This document shows, one piece after another, positions 7,593 through 18,917 of a DNA stretch of 64,000 nt. Every line of letters starts with the position of its first letter. Positions within the stretch are counted from its first letter, which is position 1. Origin of the DNA: CAVXWV01 sp963695415 (GTDB taxonomy: Bacteria > Chloroflexota > Anaerolineae > Anaerolineales > UBA4823); assembly GCA_963695415.1 (NCBI GenBank), contig CAVOGL010000012.1, forward strand, positions 38,198 to 102,197. The letters are read 5' to 3'. The notes under the pieces were generated by a model. That model worked only from the letters and a program-made list of their open reading frames with translations. It made no database searches and had not been told where the DNA came from. Position numbers and translations under genes: made by a program.

Positions 7593-9080
7593 CTAGTGAG
7601 ATTCTGTTGACATCAAATATTGGTCGATCGCAGCTGCAGCGCCGCGCCCCTCATGGATTGCCCAAACAATCAGGCTTTGACCACGGCGCATATCCCCTGC
7701 AGCAAATATACCTCTAACGCTGGTCTGATAATCACCCGTAGCTGCCTGCACATTGCTGCGCGCATCCCGTGACAGCCCTAATTTTTCGACCAGTTGGTCC
7801 TCGGGACCCAGGTAACCCAAAGCCAACAAAACCAGTTGGCTGGACCAAACCTTATCAGAACCAGGTACTTCACGAGGCTGCAAGCGCCCATCTTCCCCTT
7901 TAACCCACTCAATCATGACTGTGTGTGTCTCTTTAACATTGCCTTCTTCATCGCCAACAAACCGCTTTGTCTGGATGCTGAATGTGCGCGGGTCTGCACC
8001 AAAAACTGCGGTAGCTTCCTCATGTCCATAATCCGTCGCGAGTACTTTTGGCCACTCTGGCCAGGGATTGTCAGCCTGACGAGTTAAGGGAGGGCGCTCG
8101 AGGATTTCAAACTGCGCCAGACTGCGGCAGCCATGGCGCATGGAGGTTCCCACACAGTCAGTACCGGTATCACCACCCCCGATAACGATAACATCTTTCC
8201 CTCTGGCAGATATCAACTCAATCACTTCGTCCAGGGGAGCATTACCCATCAGGTTGCGGGTGTTGGCTTCCAGGAAATCAACAGCAAAATGGATGCCTTT
8301 GAGGCAGCGTCCTTCAACCGGCAGATCACGCGGCTTGGTCGCTCCCCCACATAGAGCCACAGCGTCGAAATCAGTTAACAACCTTTCTGCTGGGAAATCG
8401 GTACCAACCTCCGTTGAAGTAATAAATTCGACCCCTTCTGCTGTCATCAGGTCAACCCTTCGTTGGACAACTCTTTTTTCTAACTTCATATTCGGGATAC
8501 CATATACCAGCAATCCACCTATTCGGTCAGCACGCTCGAAAACAGTAACAGAATGACCGGCATGGTTGAGCTGGTCCGCACAGGCGAGACCAGCAGGTCC
8601 CGATCCAACAATGGCTACTTTCTTCCCCGTTCTATTAGCCGGTGGAGTTGGAACAACCCAACCTTCTTCAAACCCTTTTTCGATGATCGAATATTCGATA
8701 TTCTTGATAGTGACTGGTTGACCGTGGATACCCACAGTGCAGGAACCTTCACACGGTGCCGGGCACACTCTTCCGGTAAATTCCGGAAAATTGTTGGTTT
8801 TGAGCAGGCGTTTGAGGGCTTGCTTCCACAATCCTCTGTAAACCAGGTCGTTCCACTCAGGGATTAAATTATTGATCGGGCAGCCTGACGCCATCCCCTT
8901 TAGCAACCTGCCGGTGTGGCAGAATGGGGTTCCGCATTCCATACAACGCGCAGCCTGTGTTTGAAGGCTCTCGTCCGGAAACGGGCGGTGGAATTCTTTC
9001 CAATGGAGTATCCTGGCACTGGGATGTAGATCGCCAGGAAGCTCACGGTCGTATTCAATAAAGCCAGTTGGTTTAGTCAT
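7593..9080 (-). CDS. gltD: Glutamate synthase small subunit (NADPH)
   Basis: A 495-residue flavoprotein that passes electrons from NADPH through FAD to the large subunit. The N-terminus has the iron-sulfur cysteines C46, C49, C54, C67 (CMECGTPFC) and C106, C110, C114 (CPAPCEGSC). The FAD-binding GSGPAG lies at 159-164 and the NADPH-binding GGGDTG at 301-306. Length and motifs match the family. The ATG at 9080 is chosen because GAAGGT lies 8 bp upstream; a TTG at 9095 would add five residues. It follows gltB by 71 bp on the same strand, so the two form the ammonia-assimilating GOGAT operon. Confidence 0.95.
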   Translation of the reverse strand: MTKPTGFIEYDRELPGDLHPSARILHWKEFHRPFPDESLQTQAARCMECGTPFCHTGRLLKGMASGCPINNLIPEWNDLVYRGLWKQALKRLLKTNNFPEFTGRVCPAPCEGSCTVGIHGQPVTIKNIEYSIIEKGFEEGWVVPTPPANRTGKKVAIVGSGPAGLACADQLNHAGHSVTVFERADRIGGLLVYGIPNMKLEKRVVQRRVDLMTAEGVEFITSTEVGTDFPAERLLTDFDAVALCGGATKPRDLPVEGRCLKGIHFAVDFLEANTRNLMGNAPLDEVIELISARGKDVIVIGGGDTGTDCVGTSMRHGCRSLAQFEILERPPLTRQADNPWPEWPKVLATDYGHEEATAVFGADPRTFSIQTKRFVGDEEGNVKETHTVMIEWVKGEDGRLQPREVPGSDKVWSSQLVLLALGYLGPEDQLVEKLGLSRDARSNVQAATGDYQTSVRGIFAAGDMRRGQSLIVWAIHEGRGAAAAIDQYLMSTESH

Positions 9081-9151
9081 TACTATTACCTTCAACCGAT
9101 AGGATTACGTATCTTCTAAGGTGAATAAATTCATGAAGTTTAATCTCGAGG

Positions 9152-12100
9152 TCAATTACCACTGATCCGGGTTACGTCGCTGATGTTCACTTCAAATGCT
9201 GCCATTACAGCCTGATCACCGCTGAACCCATTGTTCTCCTGGTCTCGAATGGCTCGCAGCATGCGGTCGTAGTCCTTGGGGATTACTTTAACGAAACGCG
9301 GCAGGATCTCATGCCAGTTAGACAGCACACGCAGTGCCAGCAAGCTGCCGGTCAGTTCGGCATGGGTCGAGATCATTGCCCTGACAGCAGCGATTTCGTC
9401 CCAGTCGTACAATGACTGCAGCATTACCATCTCATGATTGCAGTTCTCGGTAAAATCCTGGTCCCAATCGATTACATAGGCGACGCCTCCAGACATCCCA
9501 GCTGCGAAATTCCGTCCAACCCCTCCCAAGATGACCACTCGACCTCCGGTCATGTATTCGCAACCGTGATCTCCAACTCCCTCGACCACCGCCTTGATAC
9601 CACTATTGCGCACACAAAAACGTTCCCCCGCAACCCCGCGGATGTAGGCTTCACCGCTGGTAGCTCCGTAGAATGCCACATTACCGATGATAATGTTCTG
9701 CTCCGGGGCAAACGTGGTCCCTTTCGGGGGGTAAACGATGATCCTGCCGCCTGACAAACCCTTCCCAATATAATCGTTCGAATCTCCTTCCAGTTCGAGC
9801 GTCATCCCTGCAGGGATAAATGCGCCAAAGCTTTGCCCGGCAGAACCATTGAAGCGCAGGTGGATCGTATCCACTGGCAGCCCCTCTGGACCGTATTTCC
9901 GGGTGATTGCGCTGCCGACCTGCGTTCCAACCACACGGTGGGTGTTGCGAATAGGGAGGTCTGCTTCCACCTTTTTACCCTTTTCCAGTGCTGGTCTACA
10001 TAAGTCGAGCAGTACCTGGTGGTCGAGTGTGTTATCTAAGCCGTGATCTTGAGAAATCATGCAGCGTCGACCAACTTCTTCAGGCATTTCGGGTTGGTAG
10101 AGCAGCGAAGACAGATCCAGAGTTCTGGCTTTCCAGTGGGAGATATCCTTGCGCTGGAAAAGCTTCTCGGTGCGACCGATCATCTCGTCCACCGTGCGGA
10201 AATCCAAGTTTCGCCATCAACTCACGCATCTCCTGCGCAATGAAAACCATAAAATTGACCACATGCGAGGGATCACCCTTGAAGTTTTTACGCAGCAGTG
10301 GGTTTTGCGTGGCGATACCCGTCGGGCAGGTGTCCATGTGGCAGACACGCATCATCACACACCCTAATGCAACCAGGGGTGCAGTGGCAAAACCAAATTC
10401 TTCAGCGCCCAACAACGCGGCAATGACCACATCCCGTCCGGTTTTCAGCTGACCGTCTGTCTCGATCACGATCCTGCTGCGCAAGTTATTGAGCACCAGC
10501 GTCTGATGCGTTTCTGCCAACCCCAGTTCCCAGGGCAGACCAGCATGCTTGATGCCTGTTTGCGGCGATGCCCCAGTACCGCCGTCATGACCGCTGATCA
10601 GGACGACATCGGCATGCGCTTTGGCAACACCCGCAGCGACGGTTCCAACGCCAACCTCAGAAACCAGCTTGACACTGATGCGCGCTTGCGGATTGGAATT
10701 CTTCAGATCGTGGATGAGCTGCGACAGGTCTTCGATAGAATAAATATCGTGATGTGGAGGTGGTGAAATCAGACCCACGCCAGGTGTGGAATGGCGCACC
10801 TTGGCAATCCAGGGATAAACCTTCTTGCCGGGCAGCTGACCGCCCTCACCTGGCTTGGCGCCTTGAGCCATCTTTATCTGCAGTTCGCGGGCGTTCACAA
10901 GATATTCGCTGGTCACCCCAAAGCGTGCGGAAGCCACCTGTTTAATGGCGCTGTTGCGCGAATCTCCGTCCGCTGTTTTTAAATATCGTTCAGGGTCTTC
11001 CCCACCTTCGCCGGTGTTTGATTTCCCGCCAATCCGGTTCATGGCGATAGCAAGGGCTTCATGCGCTTCCTTACTGATCGAGCCAAAGGACATAGCTCCC
11101 GTCTTAAAGCGTTTCAGTATCGCCTCAACAGGTTCAACTTCATCCAATGGCAGTGGATCCTGGCTGAAATTAAAATCTAGCAGCCCGCGCAACGTACAAA
11201 AATTATTACTCCGTTCATTGATCAACCTGGAATATTCCTGGAACAATGGGTAATCATTATTCCAACAAGCCTGCTGCAGTTTATATATCGTCTCCGGGTT
11301 GAAAAGGTGGTATTCGCCCGATACGCCATCAGCATCCTGCCGCCATTGGTACTGTCCGCCCGAATCCAGGCCCCGACCATTTATTGGTCTGACGGGAAAA
11401 GCTTTCGAGTGACGCTTAATCGCTTCAATGGAAACCTCCTTGATACCGATTCCACCAATTCGAGAAGGTGTCCAGGTGAAAAACTTATTGATAAAATCCT
11501 GGTTGAGTCCCACAGCTTCGAAAATTTGCGCACCGCAGTAGCTGTGGATGGTTGAGATACCCATTTTCGAGAGCACTTTTACGACACCCTTGACCACAGC
11601 CTTGGTGTAATTGTGAGCAGCGTCGTGGTATTCTATCCCAGTCAACAAACCTTGCTGGATCATTTGCTCGATGGATACATAAGCCAGGTATGGGTTGATC
11701 GCCAGGACACCGTAGCTGAGCAGCATTGCAAAATGGTGCACTTCACGCGGTTCACCGGATTCGACGACGAGACCGATCTGAGTACGTGTCCCTTTGCGGA
11801 TCAGGTGATGGTGCAAGCCTGAGACCGCCAAAAGCATGGGAATGGGTGCATGTTGGCGGTCAATGCCGCGGTCTGAAAGGATGACGACATTGGCTTCATC
11901 GTTAGCGATAATGCGGTCGGCAGCGACGAAAAGTTCTTCCAGTGCAGCTTCCAAACCCGGTCCGTCCTCCTCCGGATTGAAAAGTGTGGGCAGCGTCACG
12001 GTTCGGAAATATAAGCGGTTAAGGTGTTGGAGTTTCTCCAGTTCCTCGTTTGTAAGGATAGGCGAATTCAGCTTGATCTGGCGGCAGTTTTCGGGACGTG

Positions 12101-13820
12101 GTTCGAGTAAATTCTGCTCTGAGCCAATCATCACTTCCGTACCGGTGATGATTTCCTCGCGGATCGCATCGATAGGTGGATTGGTAACCTGGGCGAAAAG
12201 CTGTTTAAAATAATTGTACAGCAGGTGAGGCTGGTCGGAGAGTACTGCCAGGGGAGTATCATTGCCCATGGATCCCAGTGGCTCAATCGCATTCTGCGCC
12301 ATGGGTCCAATGATGACCCGCAAGTCTTCGTAGGTGTAACCAAAAGCGTGCTGGTAGGTGATCACAGAACGGTCAGAATCGCTGAAATCCAGGTGGCGGT
12401 CGATCCCTGCCAGAGGCGGGATGGGGGGATCGGGTAGATCCTCCAGGGTAATCATGAATTCTTTCAGCCACTTTCGGTAGGGTCTGGCGGAGGCAATGGT
12501 ATGTTTGATTTCCTCATCGCTGATTATCCTGCCTTCTTCTGTGTCAACCCAGAGCATACGACCCGGTTCCAAACGCCCCTTCACAGCAATATCCTCAGGC
12601 GGGATGTCAAGTACCCCAACTTCAGATGCCATAATCACACGATCATCTTTGGTGATGTAATATCGAGACGGTCGCAAACCGTTTCTATCCAGTGTGGCAC
12701 CGATACCTACCCCATCCGTAAAGGCGATGGAAGCAGGTCCATCCCACGGCTCCATCAATGTACTGTGATATTCGTAAAAAGCGAGTTTTTCCTCACTCAT
12801 CTGTTCATGTTTGGACCAGGGTTCGGGAATCATCATCATGATGGCGTGGGGTAGAGAACGACCTGCCAGGACCAGAAGCTCCAGAACATTATCGAAGATT
12901 CCGGAATCTGACCCATCAGAATTAATGATCGGTAAGATTTTTGAAAGGTCGCTGCCTATGAGAGCGGAATTGAAGCGCGCCTGACCAGAGTGCAACCAGT
13001 TGATGTTGCCTCGTAATGTGTTGATCTCACCATTGTGCGCCAGGTAACGGTAAGGATGGGCTCGATCCCAGGTGGGAAAGGTGTTAGTGCTGAATCTGCC
13101 GTGGATAATAGCCAACGCGGAGGAAAAGTCCGCTTCAGACAGATCGGGGTAGAACGGACGAACCTGGGTGGGCGTTAGCATTCCCTTGTAAACAAGCGTT
13201 TTGAAGGATAAGCTGCTGATATAGAAATGTTCGCTGCCTTCCAATCCTGCATAACGGATTGCCTGTTCAGCGCGTTTACGGATCACATAAAGCTTGCGCT
13301 CGAACGACATGCGGTCGCGCAGTAAAGGATTGCGCTCGATGAACACCTGCCGGATGAAGGGTACATCATCCCGGTCAGATGAGCCAAGCGCATCCATATC
13401 CAGCGGAACTGTACGCCAACCGAGGATGTGGTGGTCTTCTTCCTCCACCACCCTGGCAAACCTTTGTTCGAAATTTTCCCGCAGCCTCTCGTCTTGCGGC
13501 AAGTAAAGCATTCCCGCGGCATAATAACGGTAACCGGGCAGGTCAAATCCCAGAGCAGCACATTCACGCACCAGGAAATCATGCGGAGTCTGCACCAGTA
13601 TTCCTGCTCCGTCCCCCATAAAATCCATACTGCCAGTTGCACCTCTGTGAGCCAGGTTTTCCAGTATGGTCAGAGCATCGTCAACGATCTGATGAGAAGC
13701 AACTCCTTTGATATTTGCGATAAAACCAACCCCGCACGAATCGTGTTCAAACAGCGGATCATAGAGTCCTTGCTTCTTAGGTAACGTAGTTTGGAATTGT
13801 GATTTATCTTCTTGCATCAT
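9152..13820 (-). CDS. gltB: Glutamate synthase large subunit, interrupted by one frameshift
   Basis: Encodes the class II glutamine amidotransferase domain (catalytic Cys29 in DSCGVGF, exposed after propeptide removal), the central and FMN domains, the 3Fe-4S motif (CVMMRVCHMDTCPTGI) and the C-terminal beta-helix. The reading frame breaks near 10200, where MAKLGF runs into PHGG instead of RTVDEMIG; removing one A from the AAA run at 10200-10202 restores the protein. Everything else is intact, so this is probably a sequencing error or very recent mutation. Start ATG 13820 is preceded by GGAGAAG. The product makes glutamate from glutamine and 2-oxoglutarate together with GltD. Confidence 0.93.
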
Positions 13821-13941
13821 CGTCTTCTCCAACTTTGGCATCGTGCAGATACAACAAAAGAAGCGGATATGAGGGAACCGCCTGGTCGACCAGAATGATG
13901 AAAATAGGTATGAGTTCCGCTTTTGGAGGATCTGCAGCTCA

Positions 13942-14027
13942 CACTCGGTTGAGTGCGTTGACCTATCCGGCGTTGATAGTTGTCAAATTAATTGGGCGAT
14001 TATATCATGATTTAAAAAATGCAAGTT
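13942..14027 (-). promoter_or_regulatory. Upstream region of gltBD: possible promoter and small leader hairpin
   Basis: On the minus strand TATAAT (14004-13999), preceded by TGA, is a good extended -10 for gltB. A -35 is poor (AACTTG or TTGCAT). A second TTGACA (13986-13981) has no convincing -10. In the roughly 170-nt leader a small hairpin, CACTC-GGTT-GAGTG on the plus strand (13942-13955), is visible. I see no match to the known glutamine RNA motifs. Confidence 0.4.
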
Positions 14028-14518
14028 AAGACGTGGTTACCGTAATACTTCCAATCCGAGGTATTTCATACGTCCGACCTGCAAATTTCACTGAAATATC
14101 TGACTTAGATTCTCCTACCATTTTAAAAGTGATGACATCTTTTTCCATATGGATCCTGACTCGTTGCCCCCTGATGACAAGCGGTACCACCACCTTTTTC
14201 CAGTGATCGGGTAAATGCGGATCTATTACGATCGAGTTGTCTGAACATTGAAGCCCGCACAACCCATGAACCGCCGCCATCCAGGCACCGCCATTAGCCG
14301 CTGGATGGGTGCCGCCAATGTAAAGAGTACCGACATACTGCTTCCCTTCCCCGGTCATAAAGACCAGACACGATTGTGGCGGTTTTATGTTCCTTGGTAA
14401 ACTCGTCTAGAGTGCCGCGGTACCCAAGATAGCCATTTCCCACCAGTATCTTGCTGCCCAAATTGTCCAGATCTGCAGGTGCCTGCTTGTCGGTTTCACG
14501 GACAATCCATTCGCTCAT
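14026..14518 (-). pseudogene. GH65-family glycoside phosphorylase remnant with large internal deletion
   Basis: A good ribosome binding site (AAAGGGA) and ATG at 14518 begin a GH65 N-terminus (DLDNLGSKILVGNGYLGYRG). After about 55 residues the frame changes and the sequence jumps to a typical GH65 C-terminus (GKQYVGTLYIGGTHPAANGG, then a beta-sandwich tail). Roughly 500-600 residues, including the catalytic barrel, are missing; the junction is near 14335-14345. The remnant differs from the intact GH65 gene next door, so it derives from a second, distinct GH65 gene rather than a duplicate of that one. Confidence 0.82.
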
Positions 14519-14574
14519 ATCATTCCCTTTCCGGCAAATTTTGTTCCTGGGACAAAACAAAACATCATGTCAGG

Positions 14575-16875
14575 TTACACAATCAATTGAACCCGTTTGG
14601 CTTCGCCGTCGAGCCACACAACTTCCTCTGCCAGGATGATCTGGATTGGCGCTCCAACCAACACGCGGAAAATTGCTTCAGACTGAGCGACCTCTACCCG
14701 GATGACTGAACCGCGGTATGCTACCTGAAAACTGTACGACTGCCAATGTTCGGGGATCGACGGTTTAAAGGATAGGAGTTCGCCATCTGAACGCATCCCG
14801 CCAAAACCGTAAACGATGTTCATCCAGGCTGCCGCGATGGAAGTAGTATGGATGCCTTCACCGGTATTGCGATTGTAATTGTCCAGGTCGATGCGTGTGG
14901 CGAAGCGGAAGAAGTCGAGAGCCTCGGTATGGCGTCCCAGCTCGGATGCCAGGATAGAGTGTACAGAAGGCGAAAGCGAAGACTCATGGATGCAGCGCGG
15001 CTCGTAATATGCGTAATTCGCCTGCTTTTGATCGAACGAGAACGACTGATTATACAGGAACATGAACATCAAGACATCGGGCTGCTTGATCATATCATTG
15101 CGGTAAATGCGGTCATAGGACCAGTGATGGTAGAGCGGGAATTCTTCTACAGGGATAGCATCGACATCGATGTGCGGTAATTTAAAGAATCCTTCATGCT
15201 GTTCGAAGAGCAATGTCTCCGGGTCATAAGGGATGTACATTTTTTCAGCCATACTGCGCCATGATTCTACTTCTTCTACCCTACTGCCCACCGACTCGGG
15301 ACCGATCTCATCCAGGACAGACAGGGTGAACTCGAAGGTACGCTTCGCCATGTAATTAGTATAGGCGTTGTGATTGACCATCATCTGGAACTCATCCGGT
15401 CCCATGACCGCGTAAAACCCGAAATCTCCCTGGGGAGACCATTCCCCGCGGCTTGCCAGGAACCGGCATATTTGCACGAGTAAGATGATACCGTCGCCAA
15501 GCAGATATTCCGTGTCGCCTGTTACCAGCGTATAGTGCCAGATGGCATATGCAACGGCAGTGGTTGGCTGGAACTGAAGACTGGCGTGCTGCCAGAGAGT
15601 ACAGCTCTCTGTGCCATCACTGGTCGCAATTGGGAAACAAGCTCCCTGGCAGTCCAGATCTTTTGCCCGTGCCTGAGCCTGTGGGAGTGTTTTATACCGG
15701 TAATCGAGCAGCGCTTTTGCAGCATGGGGATTGCTGAACAAGTAGAATGGCAGGCAGTAGGTCTCCGTGTCCCAAAATGCATTACCATTGTAGGCTTCCC
15801 CGCTTAAACCCTTCGCCCCAATGTTAGCGCTTTCAACTACACCACGGTAGGTCTGGTGCAGTTGGAAGATACAGAAACGGATGCCCTGTTGGGCTTCCGC
15901 ATCTCCTTCGATAGTAATGTCGGTTTTTGCCCAGAAATCCTGCCAATAAAGCTGGTTCGCTTTGAGGGTATCCGTGTAATCCTGAGAAATTGTTTCTATC
16001 TGATCGATGCCCTCATCCCATGCTTCATCCGGGTTTTGAGTCAGATTGCGGCAGGTTCGCACGATAGTCTTTCTTTCAACAATAGTAGCACCTTGACGTT
16101 CAACTAAATCTACCTCGAAATTCAGGGCAACCAATTTCTCCATAGCAACGTGATCATAGGTCAGATTTCCATCATTGACTGTCCGATCAACGAACCCTTC
16201 ATTCACACCGACGCTGATCTCACATCCTGAAAAAAGGCGGTGACCAATATTCTCACTCACACCCAGTATGGCTAAGCGGTTATTTTCGCCTTGTTTTCGC
16301 GGGCAATTCCAAAAGTTCTTTCCATACATTCTGTGTGGTAAGGAAAAATCCAAACCCATGGTCAACCTGACGGTCCCAGAAAAATTCAAAGCCGACATCT
16401 CAAGACGTTGGTATGCCAGCTCGTTCGTGTTCATGCTCAACAAACGCCTGAAAACAAGCTGAATCTTTTTCCCACTCGCGGTTTCCCAGGTAAACTTGCG
16501 AATCATTTCACCGCTGCGGAAATCGAGCTCGCGCTGGAAACCAGACACGCGGCTGGTTGCCAGATCGAGGATTTCACCATTAATTTCGATGCGCGTGTAC
16601 AGCCAGTCCACCGTATTGACCATGAAGGCGATCCGGTTTGAAATACCTTTATACGCCACCGGCTCTTTGAGGTAATGCTCCTCATAAATCCCATTCAGGT
16701 AACAGCCTTGAAGGCTTTCACCAGAATAACCTTCTTCAAAATATGCACGAACACCCATGTGCTCATTGGCTAATGAAAATAATGATTCAGAAACCAGAGA
16801 GTGCTGCGGATGGAACCCTTCTTCGATGATTTTCCAGGGATGAAGTTGGAGGTATTTTTGAGCAGTTTTGGGCAT
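14575..16875 (-). CDS. Glycoside hydrolase family 65 phosphorylase/hydrolase
   Basis: A 766-residue GH65 enzyme of the maltose/kojibiose/trehalose phosphorylase group, which splits alpha-glucosides with phosphate. It has the N-terminal beta-sandwich, the (alpha/alpha)6 barrel with KGLSGEAYNGNAFWDTE (355-371) and the catalytic acid Glu495 in MGPDEF, and a short C-terminal domain. The frame is open upstream, but ATG 16875 with GGAGT before it gives the family N-terminus, so the upstream extension is rejected. It lies in the large sugar operon beside a ROK glucokinase that could phosphorylate released glucose. No beta-phosphoglucomutase is present. The exact disaccharide cannot be told. Confidence 0.88.
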   Translation of the reverse strand: MPKTAQKYLQLHPWKIIEEGFHPQHSLVSESLFSLANEHMGVRAYFEEGYSGESLQGCYLNGIYEEHYLKEPVAYKGISNRIAFMVNTVDWLYTRIEINGEILDLATSRVSGFQRELDFRSGEMIRKFTWETASGKKIQLVFRRLLSMNTNELAYQRLEMSALNFSGTVRLTMGLDFSLPHRMYGKNFWNCPRKQGENNRLAILGVSENIGHRLFSGCEISVGVNEGFVDRTVNDGNLTYDHVAMEKLVALNFEVDLVERQGATIVERKTIVRTCRNLTQNPDEAWDEGIDQIETISQDYTDTLKANQLYWQDFWAKTDITIEGDAEAQQGIRFCIFQLHQTYRGVVESANIGAKGLSGEAYNGNAFWDTETYCLPFYLFSNPHAAKALLDYRYKTLPQAQARAKDLDCQGACFPIATSDGTESCTLWQHASLQFQPTTAVAYAIWHYTLVTGDTEYLLGDGIILLVQICRFLASRGEWSPQGDFGFYAVMGPDEFQMMVNHNAYTNYMAKRTFEFTLSVLDEIGPESVGSRVEEVESWRSMAEKMYIPYDPETLLFEQHEGFFKLPHIDVDAIPVEEFPLYHHWSYDRIYRNDMIKQPDVLMFMFLYNQSFSFDQKQANYAYYEPRCIHESSLSPSVHSILASELGRHTEALDFFRFATRIDLDNYNRNTGEGIHTTSIAAAWMNIVYGFGGMRSDGELLSFKPSIPEHWQSYSFQVAYRGSVIRVEVAQSEAIFRVLVGAPIQIILAEEVVWLDGEAKRVQLIV

Positions 16876-16934
16876 GAAGGAGACTCCAAAATATATTTTC
16901 GTATAAATATCAATGATCCCACGAAGGGTGAATC

Positions 16935-17681
16935 TTATGAGTGGTCGGTAATCGTTGTTTCTGCGTACCGCGCCGCGCCGATCACACCCGCCTGTTCCCG
17001 GTAGGCTGCCGGTAATATGACCGCGTTGCATTGAAGATGTCTTCCGAATTTTCCCCAATCCCGGCTGATGCCTCCACCAATGACAATGTGGTCTGGTGCC
17101 AGATACAGGTCGATCAGGTTTAGATATTCTTGGAGACGCCCGGTCCACTGCTCCCAGGTGAGATTTTCCTGAATTATGATGGAAGGAGCTGCATACTGCT
17201 CCGCCAGCATTCCGTGCATCTGCACCAACCCCATCTCTGAATTGGGGAGCATTTTACCGTCATTGAAGACGGCAGAACCGATCCCCGTACCGAGGGTCAG
17301 GAAGACAGTGACCCCACGCGAAAGTGCAGCACCATTCGGTCCGTTGATTTCAGCAAAACCGGCTGCATCAGCATCATTGATGCCATAAATGGGTAGGTCG
17401 CCATGTTGAAAGAAGTCAGATATCGATATCCTGTCCCATGCCGGGTGCATGTTCCCCTCACCAATGATGATTCCTTCACGGACGATATTTGGATACCCGA
17501 CCCCAACAGCCATCAAACCGCTAATTCGATCCACCAGTTCGCCGAATGACACCTTGAAAAAGTCGGGGTGGTCATCCCTGGTCAGGTTAATCTCCGCAAA
17601 GTTCTCAAGTTCTGCCTTCTCCGTGTCCCAAATCCCCGTTTTCAACGAAGAACCACCTATATCTACGCCTAAAATCTTCAT
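16935..17681 (-). CDS. ROK-family glucokinase, polyphosphate-glucokinase-like
   Basis: A 248-residue sugar kinase. The phosphate loop VDIGGSSLKTG is at residues 6-16, followed by the sugar-binding NDADAAGFAE and LGTGIGSAVFNDGKMLPNSE. The zinc-binding CxCGxxGCxE motif of many ROK proteins is absent. The compact length and NSEMG motif resemble polyphosphate/ATP glucokinases. It would convert glucose from the GH63/GH65 enzymes to glucose 6-phosphate in the cytoplasm. It starts only 9 bp after the SIS-domain gene ends, in the same operon. The phosphate donor is not determinable here. Confidence 0.85.
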   Translation of the reverse strand: MKILGVDIGGSSLKTGIWDTEKAELENFAEINLTRDDHPDFFKVSFGELVDRISGLMAVGVGYPNIVREGIIIGEGNMHPAWDRISISDFFQHGDLPIYGINDADAAGFAEINGPNGAALSRGVTVFLTLGTGIGSAVFNDGKMLPNSEMGLVQMHGMLAEQYAAPSIIIQENLTWEQWTGRLQEYLNLIDLYLAPDHIVIGGGISRDWGKFGRHLQCNAVILPAAYREQAGVIGAARYAETTITDHS

Positions 17682-17690
17682 CGTTTTCCC

Positions 17691-18824
17691 TCAATGAGTG
17701 CCAGGTGGGAACAAATATTTGACCATATCCGACGGGAAACGGTCAAATCCATTGAGGTCAGGATTGTAACCTTTCGAAACCGCCAGGAAATAGACCAGGT
17801 ATTGGGCAATGACACAACCAGGGAATAATGCCAGGCTCTGGTGGACAAACTGGTGATCCACATAAAAAACTTTGGTTGAATTGGACCAGGCCGCATCCAG
17901 ATCGTTCGTAATTATTGCCTGGGCTGCACTGGAGACACTCACACCTTTTGCGATCTGTTCCGCACGGAAGCGGACTTTCGGATCGGTCTGGAACAGGATC
18001 ACGCCGACATCCTCGCGCAAGCTGTCGCAGGGTCCATGTGCCAGACTTTCAAGCCCCAGTCCTACTGCGCTTTCAGCCAGGACTTCCATACACTTCAAAG
18101 CGATTTCAGCAGAACCTGGCTCATGCACACCAAACCCGGCGAGCAGGTATCGGTTTATCATGGAAGCCCAATCTTTTGCCAGCGATTTTGTTTGGATTTC
18201 CCAGTCATTTGCGCAGTCGCGGATCATCTGGTTGATCGCCTTCACCTCCTCGATAAAACTGACATAATTCTCTTCCGGGTGCAGCGTACCCGCAGCCAGC
18301 ATTGCCAACAGTGCGGAGCTCAAGAAACTCCTCGTCTTCCCGAAAGACGCCTCCTTCCCGAGCGGATCCACGAGACCCAGACCTGCTTCCCCTGTCAGAC
18401 GGCTTTCCTGATCACCGGTGATGGAAATGGTGAGAGCTCCTTGACTGTTGGCTATAGCCTGAGATTCACAGGTGGTGATCGATTTCCCGGAATGGCTGAT
18501 TGATATGACCAGGGAATCAGCATCCAGGTCAAAAGGCGGTTCCATTTGGAAATCCAGTCCATCCATTGCGACCGATTGGATTGAATTCTGCCTGGTGTTG
18601 TAGGCAGCGGCTTTCCCGGCATTTAATGAAGTGCCACAGCCAACCAGGTAAACGCGCTTGATTTCCCGTTGGTAGGTGTAAGAGCGCAAAATCGCAATAA
18701 TATCTGCTGAAAGACAGGCATCCAGGCAGTCGGGAATACTCCGGATCGAGTCGAACATGTAAAAAGGATGGCTGTCTCTCAGACTACTTCCTGGAAAATT
18801 CGATGCTATCTCATTAATATTCAT
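17691..18824 (-). CDS. SIS-domain sugar isomerase, GlmS/AgaS-like
   Basis: A 377-residue protein with two sugar-isomerase (SIS) domains. The first carries VYLVGCGTSLNAGKAA and the phosphosugar-binding SISHSGKS; the second contains LAHGPCDSL. There is no glutaminase domain, so it resembles AgaS-type deaminase/isomerases and the C-terminal half of GlmS rather than full glucosamine synthase. It lies between the redoxin and the ROK kinase in the operon, suggesting a role in converting an (amino)sugar phosphate. The substrate is unknown. Confidence 0.82.
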   Translation of the reverse strand: MNINEIASNFPGSSLRDSHPFYMFDSIRSIPDCLDACLSADIIAILRSYTYQREIKRVYLVGCGTSLNAGKAAAYNTRQNSIQSVAMDGLDFQMEPPFDLDADSLVISISHSGKSITTCESQAIANSQGALTISITGDQESRLTGEAGLGLVDPLGKEASFGKTRSFLSSALLAMLAAGTLHPEENYVSFIEEVKAINQMIRDCANDWEIQTKSLAKDWASMINRYLLAGFGVHEPGSAEIALKCMEVLAESAVGLGLESLAHGPCDSLREDVGVILFQTDPKVRFRAEQIAKGVSVSSAAQAIITNDLDAAWSNSTKVFYVDHQFVHQSLALFPGCVIAQYLVYFLAVSKGYNPDLNGFDRFPSDMVKYLFPPGTH

Positions 18825-18917
18825 GAGCCAATTCCTGATTCATAAATAAATCCCTGAACCAACTTGAGAAATCTGTGGTCCAGGGATTCTTTATTTATTA
18901 AACTTAGGCCTTGTCAG

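Noticed and set aside
13842..14025. Glutamine riboswitch in the gltB leader
   Set aside because: No match to the conserved core of known glutamine aptamers; only a 5-bp hairpin is seen.
16876..17148. N-terminal extension of the GH65 enzyme (open frame to 17148)
   Set aside because: It overlaps the ROK kinase in another frame, has arginine-rich shadow composition, and the family N-terminus with ribosome binding site begins at 16875.
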